Origin: CAIKBL01 sp050247235
Lineage (GTDB): Bacteria; Pseudomonadota; Gammaproteobacteria; Ga0077536
DNA: 64,000 nucleotides
NCBI GenBank assembly: GCA_050247235.1
Contig: JBFWUN010000012.1
Coordinates: forward strand, 1 to 64,000
Direction of reading: 5' to 3'
The notes under the pieces were generated by a model. That model was not told the origin of the DNA, ran no database searches, and saw only the letters and a program-made list of their open reading frames with translations. Positions 43,215 to 52,748 of the stretch are shown one piece after another. Position numbers and translations under genes: made by a program. Position 1 is the first letter of the stretch; each line of letters begins with the position of its first letter.

Positions 43215-45761
43215 ATGACCGCCGACGCCATCTCTGCTCCCTGGTGTCGCGTCCTCGCGGACGGACACACGCTCGTCGTGCCGACGGGCCGGCTGGGCGC
43301 GGTGCTGCGCGCGGCCTGGGATCGCGCGCAGGCCGATACCGGGGCCACGGCGTGGGCCGCGCCGCGCCTGCAGTCGTGGCAGGAATGGCTCGCGGACGCC
43401 GCCGCGCGACACCCCGCCGCGCTCGGTCACGCCGACGTGCTGCTCAGCCCCGCGCAGGAACTCGCGCTGTGGACGCGCGTCGTGGCGGACGACGCGATGC
43501 CATCGTTCACGCCACGCGCGACGGGCGCGCTGGCCCGCCTTGCGCAGCAGGCGTGGGCGGTGCGTCACGGGTACGACGTCGACACGGCAGGTGCGGGCGC
43601 GACACTCGAACAGCGCGCGTTCGCCGCGTGGAGCGCGCGTTTCGCCGAGGCCTGCACCGCGCTTCGCGTGATCGACGCGCCGCGCGTGCTCGATCGTCTG
43701 CCGCCGGGCGCGCGCGACGCCGCGGCGGCGAGCGCGGGCTTTTTCACGGCGAGCCCGGCGGTCCGTCGGCTGCTGCCCCCGGATATCACACCCGGGGCCG
43801 GAAGCCCGGTGCAGCCGCTTGCCTGCCTGCGTTACCCCGATCCGGAGGACGAGATCGCAGCCGCGCTCGCATGGGTCGCCGAATCGCGCACATCAGGCGT
43901 GCGCGCACCGGTGCTGGCCTGCGCGGATCCGGTACTCGCAGAGGCGCTGGAACGCGCGCTTCTGCGTGGGCTGCGGCCGGCCGCCGCACCACCGGACGAG
44001 CCGCGCCCGTTCCGCGCGATCGCGGGCGATGAGCCGCCCCCGCTGGTGACACTCGCACTCGAATTTCTCGACCCGCAGGGCGAACCGACCCGCGCGCGCG
44101 CCGCCGCGCTGGTCACGAGCCCGTACTTCGGCGCCGGGATGCACAGCGCGGGGGACGCATTCCCGGCGCGCGTGCGGGCGGCGCACGTGCTGCTGACGGG
44201 AGGGGTCGACCCCGTCGCGTGGCCCCGTGTGCAGGCGGCCTGCCGCGAAGCCGGCTGTCACGATCTCGAACCGCTGTGGGATGCGCAACGCACGCTCGCG
44301 GGGGATGCAAGGCGGCGCCTGTCCATTCGTCTGCGGCTCGCGCGGATCGAACAGGCGCTGGCGGGTGCAGGCTGGCCGGGGCACAGCGCCCTCGACACCG
44401 CCGAGGACGAGGACTACCGACGCTGGCGGCGGGTGCTCGACGAAGTCGCCACGCTCGATCTCGTGCTGGCACCGCAGACGCACGGCGACGTGTTGCAGGC
44501 CGTGCGCCGGGCCGTGCAGCGCGGCGCGTGGGGGCCGTCTCCCGCGCTCGACGCGGTGGAGATCCTGTCGCTGGAAGAGCTCGCGGTGCTGGCGCCCGCG
44601 CGCGCGCGCATCGTCGGTCTGCACGCCGGCGCCTGGCCGCCGGTGGCGGACGTTACGCCGTTCCTGCCAGTGCTCGCGCAACGCCGCGCCGGGGTGCCCG
44701 CCGCATGCCGCGATCAGGCCTTCGAGCGTGCGCGCGCACTGCTCGGGGCGCTTGGCACCTGTGCCCTGACGGCGAGTTTCGCCGCGCACGCGGATGACGC
44801 GGAACAGCTGCCGGTGCAGGGCCTCGCGCTTGCGCTCGCAGACGGCGCGCCGGGTCCGGCGACGCCAGGCCCGACGACAGCCTTCGAGCCGATCCCGGAC
44901 GTGCCCGTTCCGCTGACGACGGCGGAGCGCGTACGCGGCGGCTCGGCGGTGCTGACCGACCAGTCGGCGTGCCCGTTCCGGGCATTCGCGCGGCATCGCC
45001 TGCACGCCGGGTCGCTCGACGACCCTCAACTCGGTCCGGACGCACGCCTGCGCGGAGAACTGGTCCATCGTGTGCTCGCCCGGTTCTGGTCGCAATGGCG
45101 GTCGCAGGCGGCGGTGCACGCGCTGTCCACTGCCGAGCGCGCCGCGGCCATCGCGGACGCGGTGGACGACACGTTCGCGACGCTCGGGGCGACACCGCCC
45201 GGCACTGGCCTCGAGCGCGACCGTGTCGCGCGGATTGCCGCCGAATGGCTCGCGGTGGATCTCGCGCGCCCGCCGTTCGCGGTGGTCGCGTGCGAGGCCG
45301 CGCGGCGACTCACCCTCGAGGCGCTCACGCTCGAACTGCGCATCGATCGCATCGATCGGCTCGCACACGGCGGCACGCTGCTCATCGACTACAAGACCGG
45401 GCGTGACGTCTCGCCGCGCCACTGGCAGCCGCCACGCCCGGAGCAGCCGCAGCTGCTGTCCTACGCGCTGGCCGAACCGGACGCGCAGGGCATCGCGTTC
45501 GGCTGCGTCCGCACGGGGGACTGCCGTCTCCTCACGTCCCCGTCGAAAGTCACGACCGAAGCCCCGGACCCGGCCGCGTGGGCCGCCATGCGTGCCGACT
45601 GGCAGTCCGCGCTCGGCGCGCTTGCGCGGGAGTTCGTGACGGGTGCCGCCGAAGTCGCCCCGAGGGACGCGCAGAAAACCTGCCGGCAATGCGATCTGCA
45701 CGTGCTGTGCCGTGTGCACGAAGTCGGCGCACTCGCCGCGGACGCCGCCGATGACGCCTGA
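43215..45761 (+). CDS. AddB-like Fe-S exonuclease (PD-(D/E)XK, probable DNA repair protein)
   Basis: 848 residues. The N-terminal half is a degenerate helicase-like part starting HTLVVPTGRLGAVLRAAWD. The C-terminal third is a RecB-family nuclease with GELVHRVLARFWSQW and catalytic Asp725-Tyr-Lys727 (LLIDYKTG). Four cysteines match the AddB iron-sulfur staple: Cys586 (QSACPFRAF), then Cys823-x2-Cys826-x5-Cys832 (CRQCDLHVLC). With the overlapping helicase gene it would resect double-strand breaks like AddAB, in place of RecBCD. The family resembles the 'probable DNA repair protein' group. The stop lies 11 bases inside the next gene. Confidence 0.88.
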   Translation: MTADAISAPWCRVLADGHTLVVPTGRLGAVLRAAWDRAQADTGATAWAAPRLQSWQEWLADAAARHPAALGHADVLLSPAQELALWTRVVADDAMPSFTPRATGALARLAQQAWAVRHGYDVDTAGAGATLEQRAFAAWSARFAEACTALRVIDAPRVLDRLPPGARDAAAASAGFFTASPAVRRLLPPDITPGAGSPVQPLACLRYPDPEDEIAAALAWVAESRTSGVRAPVLACADPVLAEALERALLRGLRPAAAPPDEPRPFRAIAGDEPPPLVTLALEFLDPQGEPTRARAAALVTSPYFGAGMHSAGDAFPARVRAAHVLLTGGVDPVAWPRVQAACREAGCHDLEPLWDAQRTLAGDARRRLSIRLRLARIEQALAGAGWPGHSALDTAEDEDYRRWRRVLDEVATLDLVLAPQTHGDVLQAVRRAVQRGAWGPSPALDAVEILSLEELAVLAPARARIVGLHAGAWPPVADVTPFLPVLAQRRAGVPAACRDQAFERARALLGALGTCALTASFAAHADDAEQLPVQGLALALADGAPGPATPGPTTAFEPIPDVPVPLTTAERVRGGSAVLTDQSACPFRAFARHRLHAGSLDDPQLGPDARLRGELVHRVLARFWSQWRSQAAVHALSTAERAAAIADAVDDTFATLGATPPGTGLERDRVARIAAEWLAVDLARPPFAVVACEAARRLTLEALTLELRIDRIDRLAHGGTLLIDYKTGRDVSPRHWQPPRPEQPQLLSYALAEPDAQGIAFGCVRTGDCRLLTSPSKVTTEAPDPAAWAAMRADWQSALGALAREFVTGAAEVAPRDAQKTCRQCDLHVLCRVHEVGALAADAADDA

Positions 45762-48700
45762 CGCATTGCACGACGCGGCGGCACGTGCCACCGCGTGCGA
45801 TCCGACGTACTCCTGCATCGTGGAAGCGGCGGCAGGTTCGGGCAAGACAGCGCTGCTGACCCAACGGTTTCTCGCGCTGCTCGCACGCGTCGCGGCGCCG
45901 GAGGAGATCGTCGCGATCACGTTCACGCGCAAGGCCGCGGCCGAGATGCGCGCCCGCGTGCTGAAAGCCTTCGCGCTCGCCGCTGCGCCGCCCGCTGGCG
46001 ACGAGCCGGCACGCACACTGCAGATGCTCGCCCGCGCCGCGGTGGCACGCGATGCCGACGCGGGCTGGCGGCTACGCGAGAATCCTGCGCGTCTGCGCAT
46101 CATGACAATCGACGCGTTGACCGGCGCGCTCGTCCGGCGTCTGCCGCTGCAGTCCGGGCTGGTGCCGGGGTCCGCGCTCGGCGAGGACCCGCGCGAACTC
46201 TACCGTCTTGCCGCGCGTCGCACCTTGCTGATCGCCGAGGACGAGGACGAGGACGGCGAATGGCGCCGCGCGGTCCGCGCGGTACTCGCCGATCACGACA
46301 ACGACTGGCGCCGCCTCGAGGAGCGCATCGTGGACCTGCTCGCCCGGCGCGACCAATGGCTCGACGCGGTGGTGGGCACACCTTCGCGCGACGCGCTCGA
46401 CGCCGCCCGGAGGCAGCTCATCGAACGCGATTTCACTTCGATGGTGCGCGAATGCCCGGCGCTGTTGCACGAGCGGCTCGTCGAACTCGCGCGCTGGATC
46501 GGGCAGTCCGTCGCCATGCGCGATCCCGCCGCCCCGGAGGCGGATCTCGCGACGTTCGCCGGGCTCCCGGGCGAAGTCGCGCGGTGGTGCTGCCTGGCGC
46601 AGGCGGTGCTGAAGCAGGACGGCGGGATCTACCGCCGGATCCCGAAAGCGCTGGAACCGGGACGCGAATCGGACCTTGCCGCATTCCGCGCGGCATGGCG
46701 CGCGCTGGCCGAGGCGCTGGACGCCGCGCCGGGATGGCACGCGCGATTCGCCGCGCTGCGCCGGCTGCCGGCGCTGCGTTACGGTGACCGCGAATACGTC
46801 CGTCTCGGGCACCTGCTCACCCTGCTGCGTCTCGCGGTCGCCCAGTGGCGGCTCGTCAGCGCCGAAGTCGGGACGATCGACTTCACCGAACAGGCGCTCG
46901 CGGCCGTGACCGCGCTCGGCAGCGACGAGGCGCCAAGCGATCTCGCGCTGGCGCTCGATTACCGGCTCGCGCACCTGCTGATCGACGAGTTCCAGGACAC
47001 CTCGCGCAGCCAGTACGCCCTGCTCGAGCGACTCGTCGCGGGCTGGACCGGCGCCGACGGACGCACGCTGTTCCTGGTGGGCGACCCGATGCAATCCATC
47101 TATCGCTTCCGCGACGCGGACGTGAACCTCTTCCAGGCGACGCTCGCGGCGCGGCGCTTTGCCCAGGTGCCGCTCGCGGCGCTGCGACTCACTGCCAATT
47201 TCCGCACGTGCCCGCGGGTTCTCGGCTGGTTGAACGACTCGCTTGCCCGTACGTTCGCGCAGGCGGATCGCGCGTTGCCGACGTTTCACCCGTTTCAGGC
47301 CACGCGCGAGGACGACGTGCTCGCGGAAGTTGCCGTGCATGCCGTGTCGGCCGACGCGGTGGCAGCGCGCGCGATCGGGATCATCGAACGCACCTGGGCG
47401 CGTGCGCCCGAAGCGACGATTGCGATCCTCGTGCGCAGCCGTGCGCACCTGGGTACGCTGCCGCGTGCGCTCGCGTCCGCCGGCATTCCGCTCGCGACCA
47501 ACGACATCGACGCGCTCGGCGCAATCCCGTGCGTGAACGACCTCGCGGCGCTGACGCGTGCGCTGGCGGATCCGGCGGACCGCACCGCCTGGTTCGCAGT
47601 GCTGCGGGCGCCGTGGTGCGGATTGCCGCTCGTCTGCCTGCGCGAAGTGGCGGGTGACGCGCGCGATGGCCTCGTGTGGACACGGATTGCCGAACCGACG
47701 TGTGGCGCCGGCTGGCCTGCGGCTGAACGGGCACGACTCGCGCGCGTGCGCACGGTATTCGGTCATGCTTTCGCGGCACGCGGCCGGCAGTCGCACGCGC
47801 GGCTCGTCGAATCCACGTGGCACGCGCTCGGTGGTCCGGCAACGCTCGGCGATCCCGCGGAACTGCGCCACGTTCATCGCTTCCTGGCGCTCGTCGCAGC
47901 GCTCGAAACCGCCGACGAACCGCTCACGGGACCGCGCCTCGCGAGTCGCATCGCCGAGGAGTTTGCGCCGTTTCCGCGCCAGGACGGGCGCGCGGTGGAG
48001 GTCATGACCGTGCATCGCGCGAAAGGCCTGGAGTTCGACGTGGTGCTGCTGCCCGAACTCCAGCGCGCCGTCCAGCGCGAACCGCACTCGTTGCTGCAGG
48101 GCCATGCGGTCGCCGGCGTGCCGCCGCTGTTCGCCACGCCACCGCCGGTCGGCGCCGACGGCGACGCTGGAGACGACGCGCTGTACGAATTCCTGCGTGA
48201 CGCGGCAAAAGCCTCGCTGGCGGATGAAGGATACCGATTGCTGTACGTCGCGCTGACGCGTGCGCGTCGCGCGCTGCACCTGTTCTGTGCACCGCCCGAA
48301 CCGGGTCGAGTACCGCGCCGCGACAGTTTTCTCGGCATGCTGTGGCCAGCGCTCGCAGATGCCGTCATCGCGACTGCGCCGGCGCCGGACGCGGCGGCCG
48401 CGCCGGTCACGCGACACGCCGCACGGCGCGTGGTGGAACAGGCACTGCCGCCGCCGGCGCAGCTGCCGCGACATCCGGTGCAACGCGTCCCCGTGCCGTT
48501 CGAGTGGGCGAGCCCGCTCGCCAAACCCATCGGCACCGTCACCCACGCGTTCCTGCAGGCCATGGCCGAAGGCGGCGCTTTCGCGTTGCCGACCTCGGCG
48601 GCGATGCAGGCGCGCCTGCGTGCACTCGGGCTCCGCGGGCGCGAGATCATCCAGGCGGAACGTGAAGTCGCCCGCGCACTGGCCGCCACGCGCGACAGTC

Positions 48701-49026
48701 CGCGCGGCCGCTGGCTGTTCGACCCCACACACCGCGAGGCACGCAGCGAGTACCGGATTACGGCACTGCGCGAAGGTCGCGTGACCGACGTGATCGTCGA
48801 CCGTACGTTCGTGACGGCGGCGGGCGTGCGGTGGATCGTGGACTTCAAGACGAGCGCGCACGAGGGCGGGGATCTCGCTGCGTTCATGGCGTCCGAAGTG
48901 GAACGCTACCGGCCGCAGCTCGAGGCGTATGCCCGCGTATTCGCCGCGCTGTCCCCGCAACCCATCATGCTCGGCCTGTACTATCCGCGACTCGATGCCT
49001 GGCGCGAGTGGCCGGCGCCGGGCTGA
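45751..49026 (+). CDS. AddA-like UvrD-family helicase/nuclease
   Basis: 1091 residues; ATG at 45751 overlaps the nuclease gene by 11 bases. Walker A is EAAAGSGKTALLTQRF and motif Ia is ITFTRKAAAEMRARV. Further helicase motifs are LLIDEFQDTSRSQYALLERL (motif II), FLVGDPMQSIYRFRDADV (III), AEVMTVHRAKGLEFDVVLLPEL-type (V) and YVALTRARRALHLF (VI). The C-terminal part ends with a RecB-like nuclease-type segment, WIVDFKTSAH. It should unwind DNA ends together with the AddB-like partner. The pair is the likely recombinational end-processing complex. Confidence 0.92.
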   Translation: MTPDALHDAAARATACDPTYSCIVEAAAGSGKTALLTQRFLALLARVAAPEEIVAITFTRKAAAEMRARVLKAFALAAAPPAGDEPARTLQMLARAAVARDADAGWRLRENPARLRIMTIDALTGALVRRLPLQSGLVPGSALGEDPRELYRLAARRTLLIAEDEDEDGEWRRAVRAVLADHDNDWRRLEERIVDLLARRDQWLDAVVGTPSRDALDAARRQLIERDFTSMVRECPALLHERLVELARWIGQSVAMRDPAAPEADLATFAGLPGEVARWCCLAQAVLKQDGGIYRRIPKALEPGRESDLAAFRAAWRALAEALDAAPGWHARFAALRRLPALRYGDREYVRLGHLLTLLRLAVAQWRLVSAEVGTIDFTEQALAAVTALGSDEAPSDLALALDYRLAHLLIDEFQDTSRSQYALLERLVAGWTGADGRTLFLVGDPMQSIYRFRDADVNLFQATLAARRFAQVPLAALRLTANFRTCPRVLGWLNDSLARTFAQADRALPTFHPFQATREDDVLAEVAVHAVSADAVAARAIGIIERTWARAPEATIAILVRSRAHLGTLPRALASAGIPLATNDIDALGAIPCVNDLAALTRALADPADRTAWFAVLRAPWCGLPLVCLREVAGDARDGLVWTRIAEPTCGAGWPAAERARLARVRTVFGHAFAARGRQSHARLVESTWHALGGPATLGDPAELRHVHRFLALVAALETADEPLTGPRLASRIAEEFAPFPRQDGRAVEVMTVHRAKGLEFDVVLLPELQRAVQREPHSLLQGHAVAGVPPLFATPPPVGADGDAGDDALYEFLRDAAKASLADEGYRLLYVALTRARRALHLFCAPPEPGRVPRRDSFLGMLWPALADAVIATAPAPDAAAAPVTRHAARRVVEQALPPPAQLPRHPVQRVPVPFEWASPLAKPIGTVTHAFLQAMAEGGAFALPTSAAMQARLRALGLRGREIIQAEREVARALAATRDSPRGRWLFDPTHREARSEYRITALREGRVTDVIVDRTFVTAAGVRWIVDFKTSAHEGGDLAAFMASEVERYRPQLEAYARVFAALSPQPIMLGLYYPRLDAWREWPAPG

Positions 49027-49070
49027 TCCGAACCCGCGGGCGGATCAGACCGCGGCGCGACACCACGCAT

Positions 49071-49712
49071 TCAGCCGGGACCGGCCCGGCGTCGCCGCCG
49101 CGCCAGCGCGAACAGGCCGGCTCCGAACAGCCAGCCGGCGGCGGGTGCCGGCACCGCGCTGATCGCGGCCACCCGGCCATGCAGCGTGAAGTCATCCAGG
49201 CGCCACGTCCCGAGCGACGAGCTGGCGCCAGTGGCAGCGAGCAGGAGCTCCACCGGCCCGGTGCGGTCCGGCAGTTCGAGTGCGATGAGGCTCGAGGTGT
49301 ACGTGCTGGTGGTCGCCCCGGTTGCAAGAACCGCATCGCCTGCCTTCATCTCCCAGGTGGCGGGACCGGTCGCCGTTGCGCTCTGCATGAACTCGAGCGT
49401 GTCCAACGTCAGCGCGAAGCCGGCGGCGGGTGTCAGGGTGAGGCGCAGGGTGTTGCCGTCGTGGAATGATCGCGCACTCATCGCGAATCCGGGTGTCCGG
49501 GAGACGCTGCGCAAGGTTCCGTCCGTGTCTTCCCAGGCGTCGACCTGCAGCCCGGTCGCGACGTCCTCGGGCGCGAGACTGAACGCACCGGACGGGTCTT
49601 CGAAGTCGAACCGCGCGAGCAGCGCGGCCGAGGCACCCGTCCAGGGTACGCTGCCGATGAGCGTGGTGAAGGCGAGTGCGCACGCGCGCCGCCGGGTCGA
49701 TCTCACTTCCAT
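49071..49712 (-). CDS. Exported protein with PEP-CTERM-type C-terminal sorting signal
   Basis: 213 residues. A signal peptide (about 1-29) is followed by a beta-rich mature domain (LLARFDFEDPSGAFSL, TLRLTLTPAAGFAL, GTWRLDDFTLHG). The C-terminal tripartite tail is VPAPAAGWLFGAGLFALARRRRR: a VPAP sorting motif, a hydrophobic helix and a basic end. Exosortase would cleave it and release or anchor the protein with the extracellular polysaccharide. The exosortase is not in this window. A GAAGTGAGATC region replaces a typical ribosome site. Function is unknown; such proteins are linked to floc or biofilm matrices. Confidence 0.88.
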   Translation of the reverse strand: MEVRSTRRRACALAFTTLIGSVPWTGASAALLARFDFEDPSGAFSLAPEDVATGLQVDAWEDTDGTLRSVSRTPGFAMSARSFHDGNTLRLTLTPAAGFALTLDTLEFMQSATATGPATWEMKAGDAVLATGATTSTYTSSLIALELPDRTGPVELLLAATGASSSLGTWRLDDFTLHGRVAAISAVPAPAAGWLFGAGLFALARRRRRAGPG

Positions 49713-49889
49713 GTGGATTTCCTCGTTCTGTTGGGATGGTAGGCGGTCTCCCCGGGCACCTCCTGTGCCCGGACGACGGTCAGCCTACGGGCGGCGCGAC
49801 ACGGTCCGCAATGCCGGCAGGCGCGAAGGAAACCATGGATTCTTCCCGCCGGTGCGGCGGCAGGTGGTCCGCGCGGCGAACGGCCGCAG

Positions 49890-51302
49890 CTACCGCCGGG
49901 CCTGGGGTTCGCCGACCTGTCCGCTGGCAAAACTCACCAGCAGCGAGGCCGGACCGCTCTCGATGCGGTGGATGAGCTCGGTCTGACGGTTGATGCCCGT
50001 CTTGTGGAAGATGTGCTTCAGGTGCGTGCGGGCGGTGTTGACGGAGATCTCGAGTTCCTCCGCGGCCTCGTCAAGCGTCATGCCGTTGGTCATGAACTGC
50101 ACCAGCTTGGCCTCGGTATGCGTGAGTCCGTACAGTCCGGTCAGCACGTCGAACGAGACCTGGCGCGGGCTCGCCGTGTCGAACAGGTAGACGAGGATCT
50201 GCACATCCGACTCCGCACCGCCGACAGCGGGGACCGGCGCCACCACCAGTTCGACATGTTCACGCGACATCGGCGCGCGCACGAACATCGCACCGCTCGC
50301 CTCGTCTTGACCCGCACGCGCACGCGCCGCGGCGGTCTCCACGAGTTCCTTCAGGCGCAGGTCGAATTGCCGATCGGTCAGGGTCAGCGTGTCGTTGCGG
50401 ATCTCGACGCCACGATGGCGCCCCAGTGCGTCACGGGCGCTGCGGTTCAGGTGGCGCACCCGCAGGTCCGCGCCCACGATGAGGACGCCGTGGCTGACCG
50501 CATCGAGCGCGCGCACGAGCGCTCGCTCGGAGGAACGCGGCTCGAGCCGGCCCGTGAGCCTGGCGCCGGTCACGAGTTTCAGGGCCACGCCGAACACGCG
50601 GCCACGCGAGTCGTAGAGCGGCGTGAGCGCGTCCGTGCAGGGATCGCTGCCACCGAAGCGCCCACCCTGCGGGCGGACGAGATTCTCCTCGGTAGCCTCG
50701 TGCGTCACGCGGCGGACAATCTCGGTCGCCTGCGCGAGCGGCATGTCGTAGAGGACCGCCAGCAGATCTGCCAGCGGCCGGCCGAGCACCTGTCGGCGTT
50801 GCCAGCCGATGATGTACTCGGCCGAGTTGTTCACGAAGCCGACGCGACCCTCCGTGTCGGCCGTGATCACCCCGTCCGTCGGACGTTCATCGGGCGCTGC
50901 ACTCGGCGCGGGCATCGCCGCCGTCAGTGGCGGATCCCGGTGCAGCGCCATGTCGATCGCGGTGAGCAGATCCTTGGTCGTGAACGGCTTGTTGATGAAA
51001 CCCGCGGGTCGGGTGGAGCGCGCACGCTCGAGCAGCTTGGTGTCGACGTGCGCGGAGATGTAGATGACCGGAATATCGTGGCGCGCACGGATCCGCTGGG
51101 CCGTCTCGATCCCGTCCATGCCCTCTCCGAGGCGCACGTCCATCAGGATCAGATCCGGTTTGAGCTCGGCGGCCTTCTCGATCGCCTCGAAACCGTCTTT
51201 CGCGATCGCGGAGACATCGTAGCCCAGCCCACGCAACCGGAGTTTCAGCGCGCCCGCCACCGCGCGCTGATCCTCGACGATCATGATCTGTTCGCGCGCC
51301 AT
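49890..51302 (-). CDS. REC-PAS-LuxR transcription regulator
   Basis: 470 residues. The receiver domain (1-122) has phospho-acceptor Asp55 in LILMDVRLGEGMDG and Lys in GFINKPFTTKDL. A PAS domain (about 140-255) starts DGVITADTEGRVGFVNNSAEYIIGW, and a second PAS-like part (about 260-370) starts SHGVLIVGADLRVRHLNR. A LuxR helix-turn-helix follows at about 385-450 (YGLTHTEAKLVQFMTNGMTLDEAAEELEISVNTARTHLKHIFHKTG). No kinase is beside it, so it is an orphan. The double sensing input before LuxR is uncommon. Target genes unknown. Confidence 0.9.
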   Translation of the reverse strand: MAREQIMIVEDQRAVAGALKLRLRGLGYDVSAIAKDGFEAIEKAAELKPDLILMDVRLGEGMDGIETAQRIRARHDIPVIYISAHVDTKLLERARSTRPAGFINKPFTTKDLLTAIDMALHRDPPLTAAMPAPSAAPDERPTDGVITADTEGRVGFVNNSAEYIIGWQRRQVLGRPLADLLAVLYDMPLAQATEIVRRVTHEATEENLVRPQGGRFGGSDPCTDALTPLYDSRGRVFGVALKLVTGARLTGRLEPRSSERALVRALDAVSHGVLIVGADLRVRHLNRSARDALGRHRGVEIRNDTLTLTDRQFDLRLKELVETAAARARAGQDEASGAMFVRAPMSREHVELVVAPVPAVGGAESDVQILVYLFDTASPRQVSFDVLTGLYGLTHTEAKLVQFMTNGMTLDEAAEELEISVNTARTHLKHIFHKTGINRQTELIHRIESGPASLLVSFASGQVGEPQARR

Positions 51303-51357
51303 TCGCTCAGCGGGGTGGTCGACGGGGCGCGCCGCCCGGGCTACTTCCTTGCGTCAT

Positions 51358-52374
51358 TCAATGGTCGTCCCTGAATTGTCGCTGCAGCATCTCGCGGCGC
51401 TCCTGCGCGTCCACGGTCAGCGTGGCGATTGGTCGTGCTTCGAGGCGCCCCAGGCCGATTTCCTCCCCGGTCTCCTCGCAGTACCCGTAGCTCCCGTCTT
51501 CGATGCGCTTCAATGCCTGATCAATCTTGTTCAGCAGCTTGCGGTAGCGGTCACGGGTGCGCAGTTCGAGAATGTTGTCACTCTCGCGGCTCGCACGTTC
51601 CGCCTCGTCGCCCACGTCGCGTGTCTCGGTCCGCAGGTGTTCGAGGGTTTCCTGTGATTCCAGAATCAGTTCCTGGCGCCAGTTCAGCAGTTTCTGCTTG
51701 AAATAGGCCAGATGCAGCGGGCACATGTACTCTTCGTTGGGCGAAGGACGGTACCCCTCGGGTAGTTTGATCTCGTCCAGATTGATTACCTTGCGTACCG
51801 GGCTCGCGGCCTTGGCGGCAGGTTTGGCTGCCTTCCTGACCGGCTCCGTCTTGGGTTTCTTGTCTGCCGGGAGCGTACCCGGCGCGTTCGCCGTTCCCTT
51901 GGCAGGCGCCGCCGGAGCAGGGGCCGGTGCAGGGACGGTTGGTGTTTTACGGGCCGCCGGTTTGCGCACGGTCACGGGTGCCGCCGGCGGCGGTGCCGGC
52001 GCCTTTTTCGGAGCCGCGGCCTTGGCGGGTACCGCCGCAGGTTTCGCGGTCTTCGGCGCGGGCGCCCTGATGGCGCTTTTCGCCGCCGGTTTGACCGGCG
52101 GCGCAGCTTTCCGGGCCGCCGGCTTCGCTGCCGCGGCCTTGCGCGTGGTTGCCGCACGCGCCGGCGCGGTTTTCGCGGTCCGGCTCGCGCCCTTCGTCGG
52201 GGACTTGGCTTTCGGCGCCTTCGCCGCGGCCTTCTTGGCGACCGTCCTGGCCGCGGACTTCGCGGCCGCCTTGCGGGCCGCGGTGGGCGCTGCCTTGGCC
52301 GCGGTCTTCTTCTTGCCGGGCGTCGCTGGCCGCGTGGTCTTGGCGGTCGATGCCTTGACTTTGGGTTTCGCCAC
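51358..52374 (-). CDS. dksA: DksA-type transcription factor with degenerate zinc site and long basic tail
   Basis: 338 residues from a GTG start with GGAGGA 7 bases upstream; the TTG further out has none. The first about 200 residues are Lys/Ala/Pro-rich, histone-H1-like. They are followed by the DksA domain (NEEYMCPLHLAYFKQKLLNWRQELI, coiled coil, then YGYCEETGEEIGLGRLEARPIATLTVDAQERRE). Canonical DksA has four zinc cysteines; here three positions are Thr, Thr and Ala, leaving one. Single-Cys DksA proteins of this kind are known in alphaproteobacteria and some pseudomonads. It would modulate RNA polymerase with ppGpp without needing zinc. Confidence 0.9.
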   Translation of the reverse strand: MAKPKVKASTAKTTRPATPGKKKTAAKAAPTAARKAAAKSAARTVAKKAAAKAPKAKSPTKGASRTAKTAPARAATTRKAAAAKPAARKAAPPVKPAAKSAIRAPAPKTAKPAAVPAKAAAPKKAPAPPPAAPVTVRKPAARKTPTVPAPAPAPAAPAKGTANAPGTLPADKKPKTEPVRKAAKPAAKAASPVRKVINLDEIKLPEGYRPSPNEEYMCPLHLAYFKQKLLNWRQELILESQETLEHLRTETRDVGDEAERASRESDNILELRTRDRYRKLLNKIDQALKRIEDGSYGYCEETGEEIGLGRLEARPIATLTVDAQERREMLQRQFRDDH

Positions 52375-52748
52375 GCGCGCTTCCTCCAATCAGTTTCGCT
52401 AGTCGTTGCGAGCGATTATCCGCTAAACCTAAAAAACTGCTTTATGTTCAGCGGATGGCACGATAATCATTTTCAGGTATCAACGCAACGAGTGAGAAAG
52501 CCTCCTGGGGGCGGGCTCGCGGACGCGTGCAGGCCGGTGCGCGGGCGCGTGAACCGCGTCGCGCAAGCACGCACCGCTGGCGGGGATCGCGCGCCTCGGG
52601 GCCGCTTCCACACCTCCGTGTGCATTTAGTAGTATTCGCGCACCATCGGGGCGCTGACTGGGAGACAGACCCCGCTGTCCACCCAAAGAATTATGTTGCG
52701 GTCCGGAACAGCCCCACGGGGCATGCCGGCGTCGAGGAGCCATCAAGA
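52375..52748. promoter_or_regulatory. Divergent region between dksA and cytochromes with an inverted repeat
   Basis: This AT-rich (for this genome) stretch has no gene. CCGCTAAAC (52421-52429) is matched by GTTCAGCGG (52447-52455), an inverted repeat of eight in nine positions with 17 bases between. On the dksA side the sequence GATAAT overlaps its left arm, so a regulator bound there would affect dksA. On the right, GAGGAG is 9 bases before the first cytochrome ATG. Confidence 0.5.

Noticed and set aside
46072..48960. Minus-strand 962-codon frame opposite the helicase gene
   Set aside because: No family motifs; the helicase on the plus strand has all its motifs.
51780..52370. Ala/Lys/Pro repeats as a satellite or CRISPR-like array
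   Set aside because: They are coding, irregular repeats inside the dksA gene; no spaced direct repeats are present. No CRISPR array was seen anywhere in the window.
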